A stretch of 64,000 bases of DNA from Desulfonatronovibrio hydrogenovorans DSM 9292 (GCF_000686525.1 NZ_JMKT01000008.1:310001-374000); one strand, 5' to 3'; numbered from the stretch's first letter, positions 15,962-25,164 are shown. Translations and numbers: made by a program. The notes: generated by a model not told the origin, from the sequence alone.

Positions 15962-17713
15962 ATGGCGGATCATTATCAACCTACCTATTCATGGATTCGC
16001 CGGCATATTACCCTGGTTATCTTCCTGGTCCTGTTCATCCCTTTTCTTCTGGTGGTTACCCTGGTCTATTTCACAGGCTACCAGTACATCAAAAAGTGTA
16101 TTTCCGAGCAGGCAGGTTTCACTCTACATGACACTGCGGTTGAATTAAGGTCTGAAGTTGATTCTCAGATTACCGGACTCATCAAGACCCTGACCTTTAT
16201 TGCTGAAGCTGAAACCCTGGACGGACTCAGGGATGAGGAGAACCTGAAAAATGTCTTTGCCAGGCTTGAAAGGGAATCAGGCCAGGTGTTTCAGGATCTG
16301 GCAGTACTTTCTTCCCAGGGAGAAGTGATTTCCAGTGTCTTGCCTTATGGCATGGAGCAGTTTGATTACAGCCGGGAAAAGTGGTTTGACAGGGCTTGCA
16401 TGGACAAATTTATTGTCAGTGACGTCTACCCGGATTCCAGGATGAATCCTTTCTTTGTGGTTACTGCCAGACATGACCGCTGTGATGACTCAGCCATCCT
16501 CAGGGCTTCGGTAAATGGTTTGTGGCTAAGCTCTTTTGTTGAAGATGTAAGGATAGGCAAGACAGGAGAGGCTTTCATCATTAACCGGCAAGGCGCGGCT
16601 CAGACCAGATCCAGGATGGGCAAAGACTTTGGACATATCCTTGATGATTTTCCGGATAACCTTCCCGGAGCCAACGGAACCCAGAGGATGGTCTACCATG
16701 ATCAGGACATGGAAGTCCTGGCCGCTATAACCGTCATGAAAAGCAATGATGATTGGTTCCTGGTGGTCAGCCAGGAAAAAGAAGAGGCCATAGAAAGCAT
16801 CTTCATGATCAGGCTGGTCTTTACTCTGGTGGTGATTGCCGGACTGATATCCATTATATTCATAGGCTATCTGACCTCGAATATTCTGCTCAGGAAGATA
16901 CGTCAGGCTGATGAAAAAAAATGTGTCATTGATGAACAGCTTATCCAGTCCCAGAAGCTGGCTGCCATAGGCCAGCTCTCCTCAGGAGTGGCTCATGAAA
17001 TCAACAACCCTCTGGCGGTCATCGGTGAAGAAGCAGGCTGGCTTCAGGACCTCATGGAAAAGGACGGGGCTGATGATTTCAAACATGCCGAGGAATTCCG
17101 GGATTCCCTGGGAGCCATAACTGAGCAGGTGCGCAGGTGTAAGGAAATTACTCACAAGCTGCTCAGCTTTGCTCGAAAGATGGACTCATATATCAATGAA
17201 GTAAAACTCCAGGAAATCATTGATGAAGTGGTGGATATGAGGGAGCAGGATGCATTTCTGGACAATATAATCATTGAAAAAAAATATAGCCAGAATATAC
17301 CCAAAATCAACAGTGAACCATACCTGCTGCGCCAGCTTTTTCTGAACCTCCTGAACAATGCATTAGACGCAGTTGGCAAGGATGGTAAGGTCAAGTTTAC
17401 CATTGGCATGGCTGGAAAGGACAGGGTCATGGTCAGACTGGAAGACAGCGGGGTTGGCATTCCCAAGGAGAATCTGGGCAAGATTTTTGATCCGTTTTTT
17501 ACCACCAAACCTCCAGGCAAAGGAACCGGTCTGGGCCTTTCCATCTGTCACGGTATCATCACCAAGCTGGGTGGGGATATTAGGGTTGAGAGCACGGTTG
17601 GCAAAGGAACCACGGTCACGGTCATCCTCCCTCCTGACCCGCCTGACAATGTCAAGGCCAGGGCAGGAGAAATGGATGATGCAGGTATTGTGTCCGGAAG
17701 CCAGACTTACTAG
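15962..17713 (+). CDS. Sensor histidine kinase with extracytoplasmic Cache-like domain (II)
   Basis: 583 residues, same layout as the kinase at 13711. TM1 is about 18-40, the periplasmic sensor about 41-282 ([52 protein letters not shown]), TM2 about 283-305, HisKA with His345 ([16 protein letters not shown]), and HATPase_c with [33 protein letters not shown]. The sensor part differs far more from kinase I than the catalytic part does, which suggests different ligands feeding one receiver. It is 76 bases downstream of the receiver at 15445. No terminator is seen directly after it. Confidence 0.92.
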   Translation: MADHYQPTYSWIRRHITLVIFLVLFIPFLLVVTLVYFTGYQYIKKCISEQAGFTLHDTAVELRSEVDSQITGLIKTLTFIAEAETLDGLRDEENLKNVFARLERESGQVFQDLAVLSSQGEVISSVLPYGMEQFDYSREKWFDRACMDKFIVSDVYPDSRMNPFFVVTARHDRCDDSAILRASVNGLWLSSFVEDVRIGKTGEAFIINRQGAAQTRSRMGKDFGHILDDFPDNLPGANGTQRMVYHDQDMEVLAAITVMKSNDDWFLVVSQEKEEAIESIFMIRLVFTLVVIAGLISIIFIGYLTSNILLRKIRQADEKKCVIDEQLIQSQKLAAIGQLSSGVAHEINNPLAVIGEEAGWLQDLMEKDGADDFKHAEEFRDSLGAITEQVRRCKEITHKLLSFARKMDSYINEVKLQEIIDEVVDMREQDAFLDNIIIEKKYSQNIPKINSEPYLLRQLFLNLLNNALDAVGKDGKVKFTIGMAGKDRVMVRLEDSGVGIPKENLGKIFDPFFTTKPPGKGTGLGLSICHGIITKLGGDIRVESTVGKGTTVTVILPPDPPDNVKARAGEMDDAGIVSGSQTY

Positions 17714-17784
17714 GCGTTATCTTATAATTAAGATGCTTTGGGCAGTCATACAAACTGAAGCCTGAACCAAGCAGCTTTTCCTTT

Positions 17785-17870
17785 TTCATCAGCGAGCAGA
17801 ATGAGGCAGCCTCAGTTAGTTAGCCGGAAGCCTGCTTTGCACCCTTGGGGCACATGCAATGGCAGTGATG
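17785..17870. repeat. Degenerate MITE/REP-like element, copy B
   Basis: TCATCAGCGAGCAGAATGAG...CCTCAGTTAGTT aligns with copy A at 1342 (CTCAGTTAGTT shared) and ends in a CACATGCAATGGC segment like the A end. It lies in the 732-base gap 17714-18445. Apart from this element and the 18-base motif at 18307, I see nothing convincing in that gap; a 78-codon open frame at 18038 lacks a good ribosome-binding site. Confidence 0.4.
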
Positions 17871-18306
17871 CTGGACAGCTGCATATGGAATCCCTGAACT
17901 AAGCTTCAAAAAGACCCTGTTTCATGTCATGTTTCATGTTGCGTTTCACCTTCCTTTACTCTCCCGGCTTTCAGCTAAAATCAGCTTGGCATTATTTTTT
18001 TCTACCTTCCTGAGCATGCCTTTTTTAAAATTCTGATTTGTTTCAAGTAGTTGCGTTGGCATTTTGGGCCGATGATCTGTTTGTATCCGTTTTAGCCTCC
18101 TATGCTGGTACAGCTTTAAGTCAGTTTTTTTTGCTCAGTTGCTTCTACCTCCAACATCAGGGGATAGCTGCGTTTCATTTTTTCATCACTTCGTTTCATT
18201 TTGATTTGAAAAAACGTGTCAGGTCCGGCCAGAAAATTTCTGAAAATATCCTGTTGCTTATGTCCAGGGTTTGAGTTTATAAGGTTCAAACCTATGTCAG
18301 TCGGCA

Positions 18307-18324
18307 AGTTATTTTTTGCACAAT
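18307..18324. repeat. 18-base motif shared with the CBS-gene upstream region (copy 2)
   Basis: Identical to 2191-2208. A further short block, TTCAGATGATTT, occurs downstream of both copies (near 2214 and 18381), so the similarity is wider than the 18-mer. It is 121 bases before the kinase start at 18446. Confidence 0.45.
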
Positions 18325-18445
18325 ATTATTGCAGATAATTTTTTAGAAGTTGGCGGAAATTGAATTGAGTTTTCTGGTTCAGATGATTTTTTATAACTCT
18401 GGTTAGAGCCCTGCAGGGCTCTAACCAGGATACTTGGGAAAAGGC

Positions 18446-20230
18446 ATGTCGCAGTCCGAAGTCAGGCGTCCGGCAACAGGGCGCAAACCTTACGGGAAGG
18501 CTCCTGAAAAGATGCCCGTGAAAAACGTTCATCAGGAGTCCTTGGCAACCCACCATCGCCGGTTCAAGCGCGGTATTCTGCTCTGCCTTTTTCTGACCTA
18601 CCTCTTTCCTATTATCATCCTGTCGGTTTATTTTCACTACAAGTCCAGCGCAGGTATGCTTCAAAGCAGCAAGCTGCAGCTTGTTGCTGAAGTAGAGGCC
18701 AGAAAGAACACAATTGATCTGTTCATGCAGAAGCGGGTTGTGAATATGTTCAACCTGTTTCACATGGAAGGTTTTTCCCTTAGTCCGACTCAGGAAAGAA
18801 TGGAGTCCTACCTGGACAATCTGATTCGGTCCGATGACGCCTTTGTTGATGTCGGGCTGATCAATCCCCTTGGAATTCAGACCGAATATGCAGGACCATA
18901 CTCCAATCTCAAGGGTAAGAACTATGGTCGTGAAGAGTGGTATATAAGACTCATCAACCAGGAAAAGAGCTATATCATAACTGACCTGTACATGGGTCTG
19001 CGGCAGGAGCCCCATTTTACCGTAGGGGTCAGGCAGCTGGTGGACGGAGAATATCATGTGATCAGGGCCAGCGTGTACCCTGACAAACTGCTGGGACTGA
19101 TCCATGCTCAAGACAGCGGCAGCCAGTTCCGGGGGTTCCTGGTCAATCAAAAGGGAGTGTTTCAGGTTGGAGATCATGGCCTTGGGAACCTTCTGGAGCC
19201 TGCTTATTATGTGCCGGACTTTAATGATCCGGCCGGGGTAGTTGAGATGGACTGGGATGGTTCGCCTGTTCTCGTGGCACACACCTGGCTTCAGGAGGTT
19301 CCATGGTGTCTGGTCGTGATTCAGCCAAAGGACGTGGCCTTTGAAGAAATGGCTTCAATCCGCAATACCATGATCCTCGGGACCATTGTTCTGGTTCTGG
19401 TGATCATGGTCTTTATCTGGCTTGTGGTAACCAGACTTCTTAACAGGACCAGGGACCTGGATCAGGAGCGCCATGAACTAAAAGGACAGCTCTATCATGC
19501 CCATAAGATGGTGTCTGTGGGCCAGCTGGTGGGGGAAGTGGCCCATGAAATCAACAATCCGCTGGCTATCATTGATTCCGAGTCGGGTATTATAAGGGAT
19601 ATGCTTGATCCAGAAATGGGCCTGGATGCCTCTCCAGAGGCTATCCGCAAGGAGCTGGACCAGATAGACAAGGCAGTCATGAGGGCCAGGGCCATTACCC
19701 AGGAAATACTCAGTTTTGTCCGCAAATCTGAGCCAAAAATCGAAGAGTGCGATCTGAATCAGCTGATTGATGATGTGGTTTCCGGAATGAAGGAGCAGGA
19801 GTTTAAGGTCTCTGACATCTTACTGATTAAGGAAAAGGAGGAGAGTCTGCCTAAAATTCAGGTTGATCCTGACCTCATGAGGCAGGTCCTGCTTAACCTG
19901 TTGAATAATGCCGGCGATGCCGTGGAAAAGGGGGACACCATCACCCTGAAGACTTCTCAGGACCAGGGATATGTCAAAGTGACAGTATCTGATACCGGAT
20001 CCGGCATGACTCCTGACCAGCTTGAAAAGATATTCACTCCCTTTTTTACCACCAAGAAAGCTGGTCAGGGCACTGGTCTGGGGCTGCCCATCTGCTTGAA
20101 TATTGTCCAGGGATTTGGTGGCCGGATAGAGGTTCAAAGCAGCCCGGGACAGGGAACGTCTTTTTCAGTCTTTCTGCCGGTTCCTGGAAAAAACAGCCTG
20201 GACAAGGATAATTCGGGTAATCCATCCTGA
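18446..20230 (+). CDS. Sensor histidine kinase with extracytoplasmic Cache-like domain (III)
   Basis: 594 residues. A long basic N-terminus precedes TM1 (about 46-66). The periplasmic sensor follows (about 67-307: DVGLINPLGIQTEYAGPYSN; YGREEWYIRLINQEKSYIIT), then TM2 (about 310-333), HisKA with His367 ([16 protein letters not shown]) and HATPase_c (NLLNNAGDAV, DTGSGMT, FFTTKKAGQGTGLGLP). The ATG at 18446 is used because GGGA lies six bases upstream; TTG at 18434 is possible. It is directly before the receiver fragment and the receiver-transporter fusion, so it is the best candidate kinase for that fusion. Confidence 0.92.
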   Translation: MSQSEVRRPATGRKPYGKAPEKMPVKNVHQESLATHHRRFKRGILLCLFLTYLFPIIILSVYFHYKSSAGMLQSSKLQLVAEVEARKNTIDLFMQKRVVNMFNLFHMEGFSLSPTQERMESYLDNLIRSDDAFVDVGLINPLGIQTEYAGPYSNLKGKNYGREEWYIRLINQEKSYIITDLYMGLRQEPHFTVGVRQLVDGEYHVIRASVYPDKLLGLIHAQDSGSQFRGFLVNQKGVFQVGDHGLGNLLEPAYYVPDFNDPAGVVEMDWDGSPVLVAHTWLQEVPWCLVVIQPKDVAFEEMASIRNTMILGTIVLVLVIMVFIWLVVTRLLNRTRDLDQERHELKGQLYHAHKMVSVGQLVGEVAHEINNPLAIIDSESGIIRDMLDPEMGLDASPEAIRKELDQIDKAVMRARAITQEILSFVRKSEPKIEECDLNQLIDDVVSGMKEQEFKVSDILLIKEKEESLPKIQVDPDLMRQVLLNLLNNAGDAVEKGDTITLKTSQDQGYVKVTVSDTGSGMTPDQLEKIFTPFFTTKKAGQGTGLGLPICLNIVQGFGGRIEVQSSPGQGTSFSVFLPVPGKNSLDKDNSGNPS

Positions 20231-20274
20231 AAGGATGCATTGCATATAATAATAAAAATTAATGGAGGTAAAAG

Positions 20275-20433
20275 ATGACAGAAGATGGACAATCAGTACC
20301 AGCCAAAAAGGTAAAGGTCCTGCTCATCGACTACGAAGAACGGTTCAGGGGGGCGTCGTTCAGGATTCTCCAAACCTGGAGGGAAGGCCTGATCAACACC
20401 ATGATGACCACGGACCGGGAGCACAAACCATAA
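20275..20433 (+). pseudogene. Truncated receiver-domain fragment (52 codons)
   Basis: A strong Shine-Dalgarno (AATGGAGGTAAAAG) precedes an ATG and 52 codons whose first 30 residues match the start of the next gene: KVKVLLIDYEERFRGASF against the fusion's PRVLLVDDEDQFRTTLAK. The first acidic-pair position is kept but the second is Tyr. The frame stops after DREHKP with no phospho-acceptor. It looks like the remnant of a tandem copy of the receiver part of the fusion gene. Retention of a good ribosome-binding site leaves open a role as a leader peptide. Confidence 0.6.
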
Positions 20434-20463
20434 ACGAAAAATCAGTTTTTAGGGAGGTTTACA

Positions 20464-22506
20464 GTGACTGAAAACGGAAAAATAGCACCAGGTGAAAAGC
20501 CCAGAGTCCTTCTGGTGGATGATGAGGATCAATTTCGGACCACCCTTGCCAAAAGGCTTGAGGCCAGGGGTTATCACGTCATAGACGTGGACAACGGCGA
20601 AGATGCCATGAAGGCTATCCGCCACGAAAATCCGGAAGTAGTTGTCCTGGACCAGAAGATGCCAGGCATGGAGGGTGTTGAAACCCTGCAGGAGCTGAAG
20701 AAAATTAAACCTGAAGTTCAGATCATCATGCTCACCGGGCATGGGGATATTGAGCTGGCCAGGCTTACCGGAAGACATGATGTGCTTTCCTTCATGCAAA
20801 AGCCGGCTTCCATCGAAGACCTTATCGAACAGATCGAGATCGGCCGCCAGGAGTTCCGTTATGCCATGCAGCGGGAGGAAGTCCCCTTTGTCGAAGAAAA
20901 GGGACTGAAAAACTGGCTGATTGGCACAGAGGGCTCCAGGCCTGGGATCATCATCCTGGGAGCCATACTCTTTTTCACTCTGTTTTTTATGCCGACTCCG
21001 GAAAAATTGACTATGATGCTTTCCATAGAAAAGGGGACTCCCCAGGATGAAATGATCCGGGGCTATGCCCAGTTCCGCAACCTGGCCCAGGGCCAGACCA
21101 TTGCTGAGTTTTATGGAAAAATGGCCCCCTACAGTTTTGAAGGGGAACGGGAGATCCAGGCTGCAGCCCAGCGGGCCAAGGTCATGGTGGGTGTCCTGGT
21201 CGTTGCAGCTCTTTTCTGGGCCACAGCAGCCATCCCCATTGGCGTGACCGCCATGCTCATAGCTGTGATCATGTACTTTTTCGGGGTGCTTCCGCCAACA
21301 GGGGTGGCCAAGGCCTTTGCCTCTGATGCGGTCTTCTTTATCTTCGGGGTGCTGGCCATGGCCATGGCCATCAGCAAGACCGGGCTGGACAAGCGTATTG
21401 GTCTGCTGGTGCTATCGCCCACTACGTCCATCATGAAAATGGGTCTTATTTTTGCCCCCATGGTGGCTGTGTGCGCCTCTTTTCTGTCCGAACATGCGAT
21501 CATAGCTTTTATAGCGCCGATCTTTATGCTGGTATATCTTTCAGCCATCAGAACAGGCGGGATATCCCAGGATAAGACCCTGGTGGTCATGATGCTTCTG
21601 ACCCTGAACTATGCCTGTAATGTTGGCGGGCCAGGATCACCGGCAGCCGGCGGTCGAAACGTGGTCATGATTCAGATTTTGAGTGACTATGGGATAAACA
21701 TTACCTTTGCCCAGTGGGTCATGTACGGTCTGCCCTTTGTTCCGGTGATGGCCCTTGTTGTCGGTCTTTACTTCTATTTCTGGGGCAGGAACAAGGTTAA
21801 GATCAAGGCGCTGGATATTGCAGCCAATGTCAGGCGTGAAGCTGAGAAGATCGGTAAGATGACCCAGGCAGAATACAGGACAGCCATAGTCCTGGTCCTG
21901 CTGATCATCGGCTGGTCAGCATTTTCCGGTACCTACGGCATGGGCGGTCCAGTCATGCTGGCCCTGGTGGCCCTGAATGTCCTAGGCATTCTGCGCTTCA
22001 AAGATATTGCCCACATTCACTGGGGTCCGGTATTTCTGTATGCCGGTGCTACAGCCATGGGTTTTGGTCTGGCTTCAACAGGCGCTGCCCTGTGGGTAGC
22101 TGACATATTTGTCAATGCCCTTCCCACATTCCTGGCCAATTCCGGGGCTGGTCTGGCCATTGCCTCGTCCATCCTGGTGGGTATCCTGACCAACTTCATG
22201 AGTGACGGCGCCACAGTGGCGGCCATCGGGCCTATTGTGGTACCTATGGCGATTATTGCTGAGGCCTCTCCGGTAGCGGTGGGTCTGGCTGCAGCCTTTG
22301 CCTCGTCATTTGCTCATATGCTGGTGGTTGGTACTCCCAACAACGCCATTATTTATGCAGTGGCCAAAGATCCCAAGACTGGCGAGCAGCTGGTAACCAT
22401 GGGTGATTTCTTCAAGCATGGTTTCTTTGTCCTGCTCCTGTCCTGGGTCATTTTGTGGTTCTGGACCATTCTGGGGTACTGGAAGTTCTTGCCATGGCCG
22501 GCCTAA
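20464..22506 (+). CDS. Receiver domain fused to DASS/SLC13-type transporter
   Basis: 680 residues in one uninterrupted frame. Residues about 14-130 form an intact receiver: acidic pair in VLLVDDED, phospho-acceptor D63 (VVVLDQKMPG), Thr in IIMLTGHG, and K113 (FMQKPAS). After a charged linker (about 130-150) comes a polytopic DASS transporter: GAILFFTLFFMPTPEKL, AAIPIGVTAMLIAV and many more membrane spans. The first-repeat binding turn reads SEH (342-344) and the second SDG (580-582), different from the HDA/SNS of the other two transporters. The start is GTG with GGGAGG upstream. The fusion implies that phosphorylation directly alters transport. The kinase at 18446 lies immediately upstream. 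Confidence 0.9.
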   Translation: MTENGKIAPGEKPRVLLVDDEDQFRTTLAKRLEARGYHVIDVDNGEDAMKAIRHENPEVVVLDQKMPGMEGVETLQELKKIKPEVQIIMLTGHGDIELARLTGRHDVLSFMQKPASIEDLIEQIEIGRQEFRYAMQREEVPFVEEKGLKNWLIGTEGSRPGIIILGAILFFTLFFMPTPEKLTMMLSIEKGTPQDEMIRGYAQFRNLAQGQTIAEFYGKMAPYSFEGEREIQAAAQRAKVMVGVLVVAALFWATAAIPIGVTAMLIAVIMYFFGVLPPTGVAKAFASDAVFFIFGVLAMAMAISKTGLDKRIGLLVLSPTTSIMKMGLIFAPMVAVCASFLSEHAIIAFIAPIFMLVYLSAIRTGGISQDKTLVVMMLLTLNYACNVGGPGSPAAGGRNVVMIQILSDYGINITFAQWVMYGLPFVPVMALVVGLYFYFWGRNKVKIKALDIAANVRREAEKIGKMTQAEYRTAIVLVLLIIGWSAFSGTYGMGGPVMLALVALNVLGILRFKDIAHIHWGPVFLYAGATAMGFGLASTGAALWVADIFVNALPTFLANSGAGLAIASSILVGILTNFMSDGATVAAIGPIVVPMAIIAEASPVAVGLAAAFASSFAHMLVVGTPNNAIIYAVAKDPKTGEQLVTMGDFFKHGFFVLLLSWVILWFWTILGYWKFLPWPA

Positions 22507-22539
22507 GCAGCTAGACTATTGGTAATAACGAAACTGGTT

Positions 22540-22571
22540 CCGGGCGCAGCAATCTTGTCTGCGCCCGGCCT
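22540..22571 (+). terminator. Hairpin after the fusion gene
   Basis: CCGGGCGCAG and CTGCGCCCGG form a perfect 10-bp stem with a 9-base loop, then CCTTTG. The T-run is poor but the position, 34 bases after the stop, suits termination. Confidence 0.6.
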
Positions 22572-22638
22572 TTGACTTGAAAGGTCTGAAGTCGCCTAGA
22601 TGCCGACAGAATCAGACAGGCATGATCACTTAATGACT

Positions 22639-22685
22639 GATGGGCCTTTCCGGATTAACCAGTCCGGTAAGGCCCATCTTTTTTT
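22639..22685 (+). terminator. Strong rho-independent terminator
   Basis: GATGGGCC...GGCCCATC with an inner CCGGA/TCCGG stem, followed by seven T. It lies before the receiver at 22708, which argues against upstream in-frame starts (from 22600) for that gene and for its own promoter or read-through. Confidence 0.82.
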
Positions 22686-22707
22686 GCTCTATATAAGGAT
22701 GAGAGAT

Positions 22708-23088
22708 TTGAGTGAAGACAAGATAAATCTGCTTTTGGTTGATGATGAAGAGGCCCTTCTTGATTCCATGCGCCGCCGTCTGGAGTTGAGAGGTTTCAGG
22801 GTTATTGCGGTTAACAGTGGTGAAAAAGCCCTTGAAGTGGCCAGGACAACTCCGGTGGATGTGGCTGTTGTGGATGTGAAGATGCCCGGGATGGGTGGAA
22901 AGGAAGTCCTGCTGGCTCTCAAGCAGGAGCACCCTGATATGGAGGTCATTATCATGACCGGCCATGGGTCTTTCGACCCCCATGAAAAAGATTTGGCCGG
23001 CAAGATGCACGCCTGCCTGGCCAAGCCTTGTGACTTTGCATCTTTTCAGCAGACCCTGATGGATGCTTATCGTAAGTCTCGAAAATAA
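22708..23088 (+). CDS. Stand-alone response-regulator receiver protein
   Basis: 126 residues from a TTG start at 22708 with AAGGA eight bases upstream; ATG at 22699 in the same frame overlaps that site. Complete receiver: acidic pair D12/D13, phospho-acceptor D56 (VVDVKMPGMGG), T84, K106 (LAKPCD). It is a little apart in sequence from the 1553/12731/15445 group. No output domain. It lies between the receiver-transporter fusion and sat, and closes the signalling region. Confidence 0.88.
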   Translation: MSEDKINLLLVDDEEALLDSMRRRLELRGFRVIAVNSGEKALEVARTTPVDVAVVDVKMPGMGGKEVLLALKQEHPDMEVIIMTGHGSFDPHEKDLAGKMHACLAKPCDFASFQQTLMDAYRKSRK

Positions 23089-23502
23089 TACAAGATGCCC
23101 TCCTTTCTTTTTTATTTTTAATCAGGCCTTATGGCTCCTGCAGGTGGAAAAAGTCTGGTCAAGGCTCCCCAAATAATCCGGGTCTGCCGGCAAAATACTA
23201 AGACCACTCCGAAGGTTTAAATCTGCTCTAGATTATCTCCCGGAATCCTGTTGCCCATTTTCTTGAACCTGGACAGTCAGAATTAGCCCGCCCGGTAATT
23301 GATTCAGGCCCTCTTGATCTTAATCATTAACTATGTGCCTGATTGAACAAATCTAATTCCAAACAGTCCTTTTTTTAAAAACAGGTTGCCTTTTTTTGAG
23401 AATAAGGATAATCGGGACTCTATTTCTGTAAAGGGAAAGCAGAGTTTGCTGGTTGTGGCGCGTTCATTTTGGAACAAACTCCAGGACCATGCATAGCGCA
23501 GG

Positions 23503-23553
23503 GCCCGACATCGGAAGGGTGTTTCGCCAGTCCGCGGGTATTTTTGTTTTTTT
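23503..23553 (+). promoter_or_regulatory. Hairpin with T-run upstream of sat, possible attenuator
   Basis: GCCCG (23503-23507) can pair with CGGGT (23535-23539) and is followed by TTTTTGTTTTTTT. Several smaller stems lie before it: GTTC/GAAC near 23462, GCGC pairs around 23459 and 23496, and CTCT/AGAG near 23420. This could be a structured leader or a stray terminator. No riboswitch class is recognised. The rest of the 564-base gap 23089-23652 has no gene. Confidence 0.35.
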
Positions 23554-23566
23554 CTGCAAATAATGG

Positions 23567-23595
23567 TTGCAAGTCTTAAAAGTTGTAAGTACTAT
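23567..23595 (+). promoter_or_regulatory. Possible sat promoter
   Basis: TTGCAA (23567-23572), 17-base spacer, TACTAT (23590-23595), 57 bases before the sat start. Moderate matches only. It lies after the hairpin at 23503, so transcription could start downstream of it. Confidence 0.3.
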
Positions 23596-23652
23596 GTTCA
23601 TAAATTCACAAGGCAATTAACTCAAAGAGAAACAAATTAAGGAGGTTTGACA

Positions 23653-24939
23653 ATGTCCAAACTGCTACCCCCTCATGGAGGGAAAGGCTTGACTGTTTGT
23701 CTTCTGGAAGGAGCTGAAAGGGAAGCTGAGCTTAAAAAGGCCCAGGGTCTGAAAAAGGTTGAGATCAGCCGTGGCGAACGTGGTGATCTGATCATGATCG
23801 GTACCGGTGGTTTCAGCCCTCTGGATGGCTTCATGACAAAGGAAGACTGGAAGGGTGTTTGTGAAAACTTTCTGCTGGCTGATGGAACATTCTGGCCTGT
23901 GCCGGTTAACCTGTCCGTTTCCAAGGAAGATGCCGACGCTGTCAAGGAAGGCGACGAGATCACTTTGTATTTCCCGGAAAAAGACGAAATCATGGCCACT
24001 ATGAAGGTCACTCAGAAGTGGCAGAAGTCCGAAGCCGATAAAAAATGGGAATGCGAAATGGTCTACAAGGGTCAGGGCGAAGAAAGCGCTGATGACCAGT
24101 TCTGGAAGATCGCCATGGAAGACCATCCTGGTGTGCAGCGGGTAATGGCCGATAAGGACTACTTTCTGGCCGGACCGGTCAAGGTTCTTAGTGAAGGAGA
24201 TTTCCCCACCAAGTTCAAGGGCACCTATATGCGTCCTGCTGATGCCAGGGCTGAGTTTGACAAGCGTGGTTGGGCCACTGTTGCTGCCCTGCAGCTCAGG
24301 AATCCCATGCACCGCTCTCATGAGCACCTGGTCAAGATCGCCATTGAGGTGTGCGACGGTGGTTTTATCCACTCTCTGATCGGTAATCTCAAGCCCGGTG
24401 ATATTCCTGCTGAAGTCCGCATTAAATGCATCAACACTCTGATCGACGGCTACTTTGTGAAAGACAACGTGGTCCAGGGCGGTTATCCTCTGGATATGCG
24501 CTATGCCGGACCCAGGGAAGCCCTGCTTCATGCAACTTTCAGGCAGAACTACGGTGTGTCTCACATGATCATCGGTCGTGACCACGCTGGTGTTGGTGAC
24601 TTCTACACCCTGTTTGAAGCCCAGGAGATCTTTGACCGTATTCCCCAGCCTACAGAGCCTGGCAAGGCCCTGCTGTGCAAGCCTCTCAAGATTGACTGGA
24701 CCTTCTACTGCTTCAAGTGCGACGGCATGGCCTCCATGAGGACCTGCCCTCATACCAAAGAAGACCGGGTGATTCTCTCCGGAACCAAGCTGCGCAAGGC
24801 CCTGTCCGAGAGCCAGCCTGTGCCTGACCACTTTGGCCGGGATGAGGTTCTGGAAATTCTGCGCGACTACTACGAGAACCTGACCGAGAAGGTTGAGATC
24901 AAGATGCAGAAGGCTGCTTCTGGTTCGGAAATGAAGTAG
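23653..24939 (+). CDS. sat: Sulfate adenylyltransferase (ATP sulfurylase)
   Basis: 428 residues. It makes adenosine 5'-phosphosulfate (APS) and pyrophosphate from ATP and sulfate in the cytoplasm, the activation step of dissimilatory sulfate reduction. Diagnostic motifs are [10 protein letters not shown] (214-223), the ATP-binding 'HxxH' region, and [12 protein letters not shown] cysteine-containing segment ([19 protein letters not shown]) near the C-terminus is typical of the homo-oligomeric enzyme of sulfate reducers, where the cysteines can bind a metal. The length is normal. ATG at 23653 is used because GGAGG lies seven bases before it; a TTG six bases upstream is less likely. A strong terminator follows. 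Confidence 0.97.
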   Translation: MSKLLPPHGGKGLTVCLLEGAEREAELKKAQGLKKVEISRGERGDLIMIGTGGFSPLDGFMTKEDWKGVCENFLLADGTFWPVPVNLSVSKEDADAVKEGDEITLYFPEKDEIMATMKVTQKWQKSEADKKWECEMVYKGQGEESADDQFWKIAMEDHPGVQRVMADKDYFLAGPVKVLSEGDFPTKFKGTYMRPADARAEFDKRGWATVAALQLRNPMHRSHEHLVKIAIEVCDGGFIHSLIGNLKPGDIPAEVRIKCINTLIDGYFVKDNVVQGGYPLDMRYAGPREALLHATFRQNYGVSHMIIGRDHAGVGDFYTLFEAQEIFDRIPQPTEPGKALLCKPLKIDWTFYCFKCDGMASMRTCPHTKEDRVILSGTKLRKALSESQPVPDHFGRDEVLEILRDYYENLTEKVEIKMQKAASGSEMK

Positions 24940-24959
24940 TCCTGACTAACAGGAAACAG

Positions 24960-24995
24960 GCCGGGCGCAGGCCCGTGGCTTATGCCCGGCTTTTT
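24960..24995 (+). terminator. Rho-independent terminator of sat
   Basis: GCCGGGC and GCCCGGC form the outer stem, followed by TTTTT. It separates sat from aprBA. Confidence 0.85.
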
Positions 24996-25003
24996 GTTTT
25001 CCC

Positions 25004-25033
25004 TTGACAAAGAAATTTGATCGCAGTTATATG
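25004..25033 (+). promoter_or_regulatory. Probable aprBA promoter
   Basis: Consensus -35 TTGACA (25004-25009), then TATATG (25028-25033) at 18-base spacing. It begins 8 bases after the sat terminator and leaves a 130-base leader before aprB. Confidence 0.55.
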
Positions 25034-25164
25034 GATCGTCAAATCCAAGACAGGCTTTCATCTTTGTTGGGGATGGCGGCCGGAAATGTATCCGTCCGTC
25101 TGGATAGGCCCAGTTTAATGGGCATGGTAGAGGTATACAAAAACCTACAATTAGGAGGAACATT

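Noticed and set aside
18038-18274. A 78-codon open frame in the 17.7-18.4 kb gap
   Set aside because: No Shine-Dalgarno and no recognisable pattern. A chance frame is more likely.
22600-22707. N-terminal extension of the receiver at 22708 starting at 22600
   Set aside because: The extension runs through a strong terminator hairpin and lacks receiver homology.
23400-23553. Riboswitch (cobalamin, SAM, SAH) before sat
   Set aside because: Small stems exist, but none of the conserved core sequences of these classes could be matched.
23665-24831. A 388-codon open frame on the minus strand opposite sat
   Set aside because: sat is certain from motifs and ribosome-binding site. The antisense frame has no recognisable domain and is a product of codon composition.
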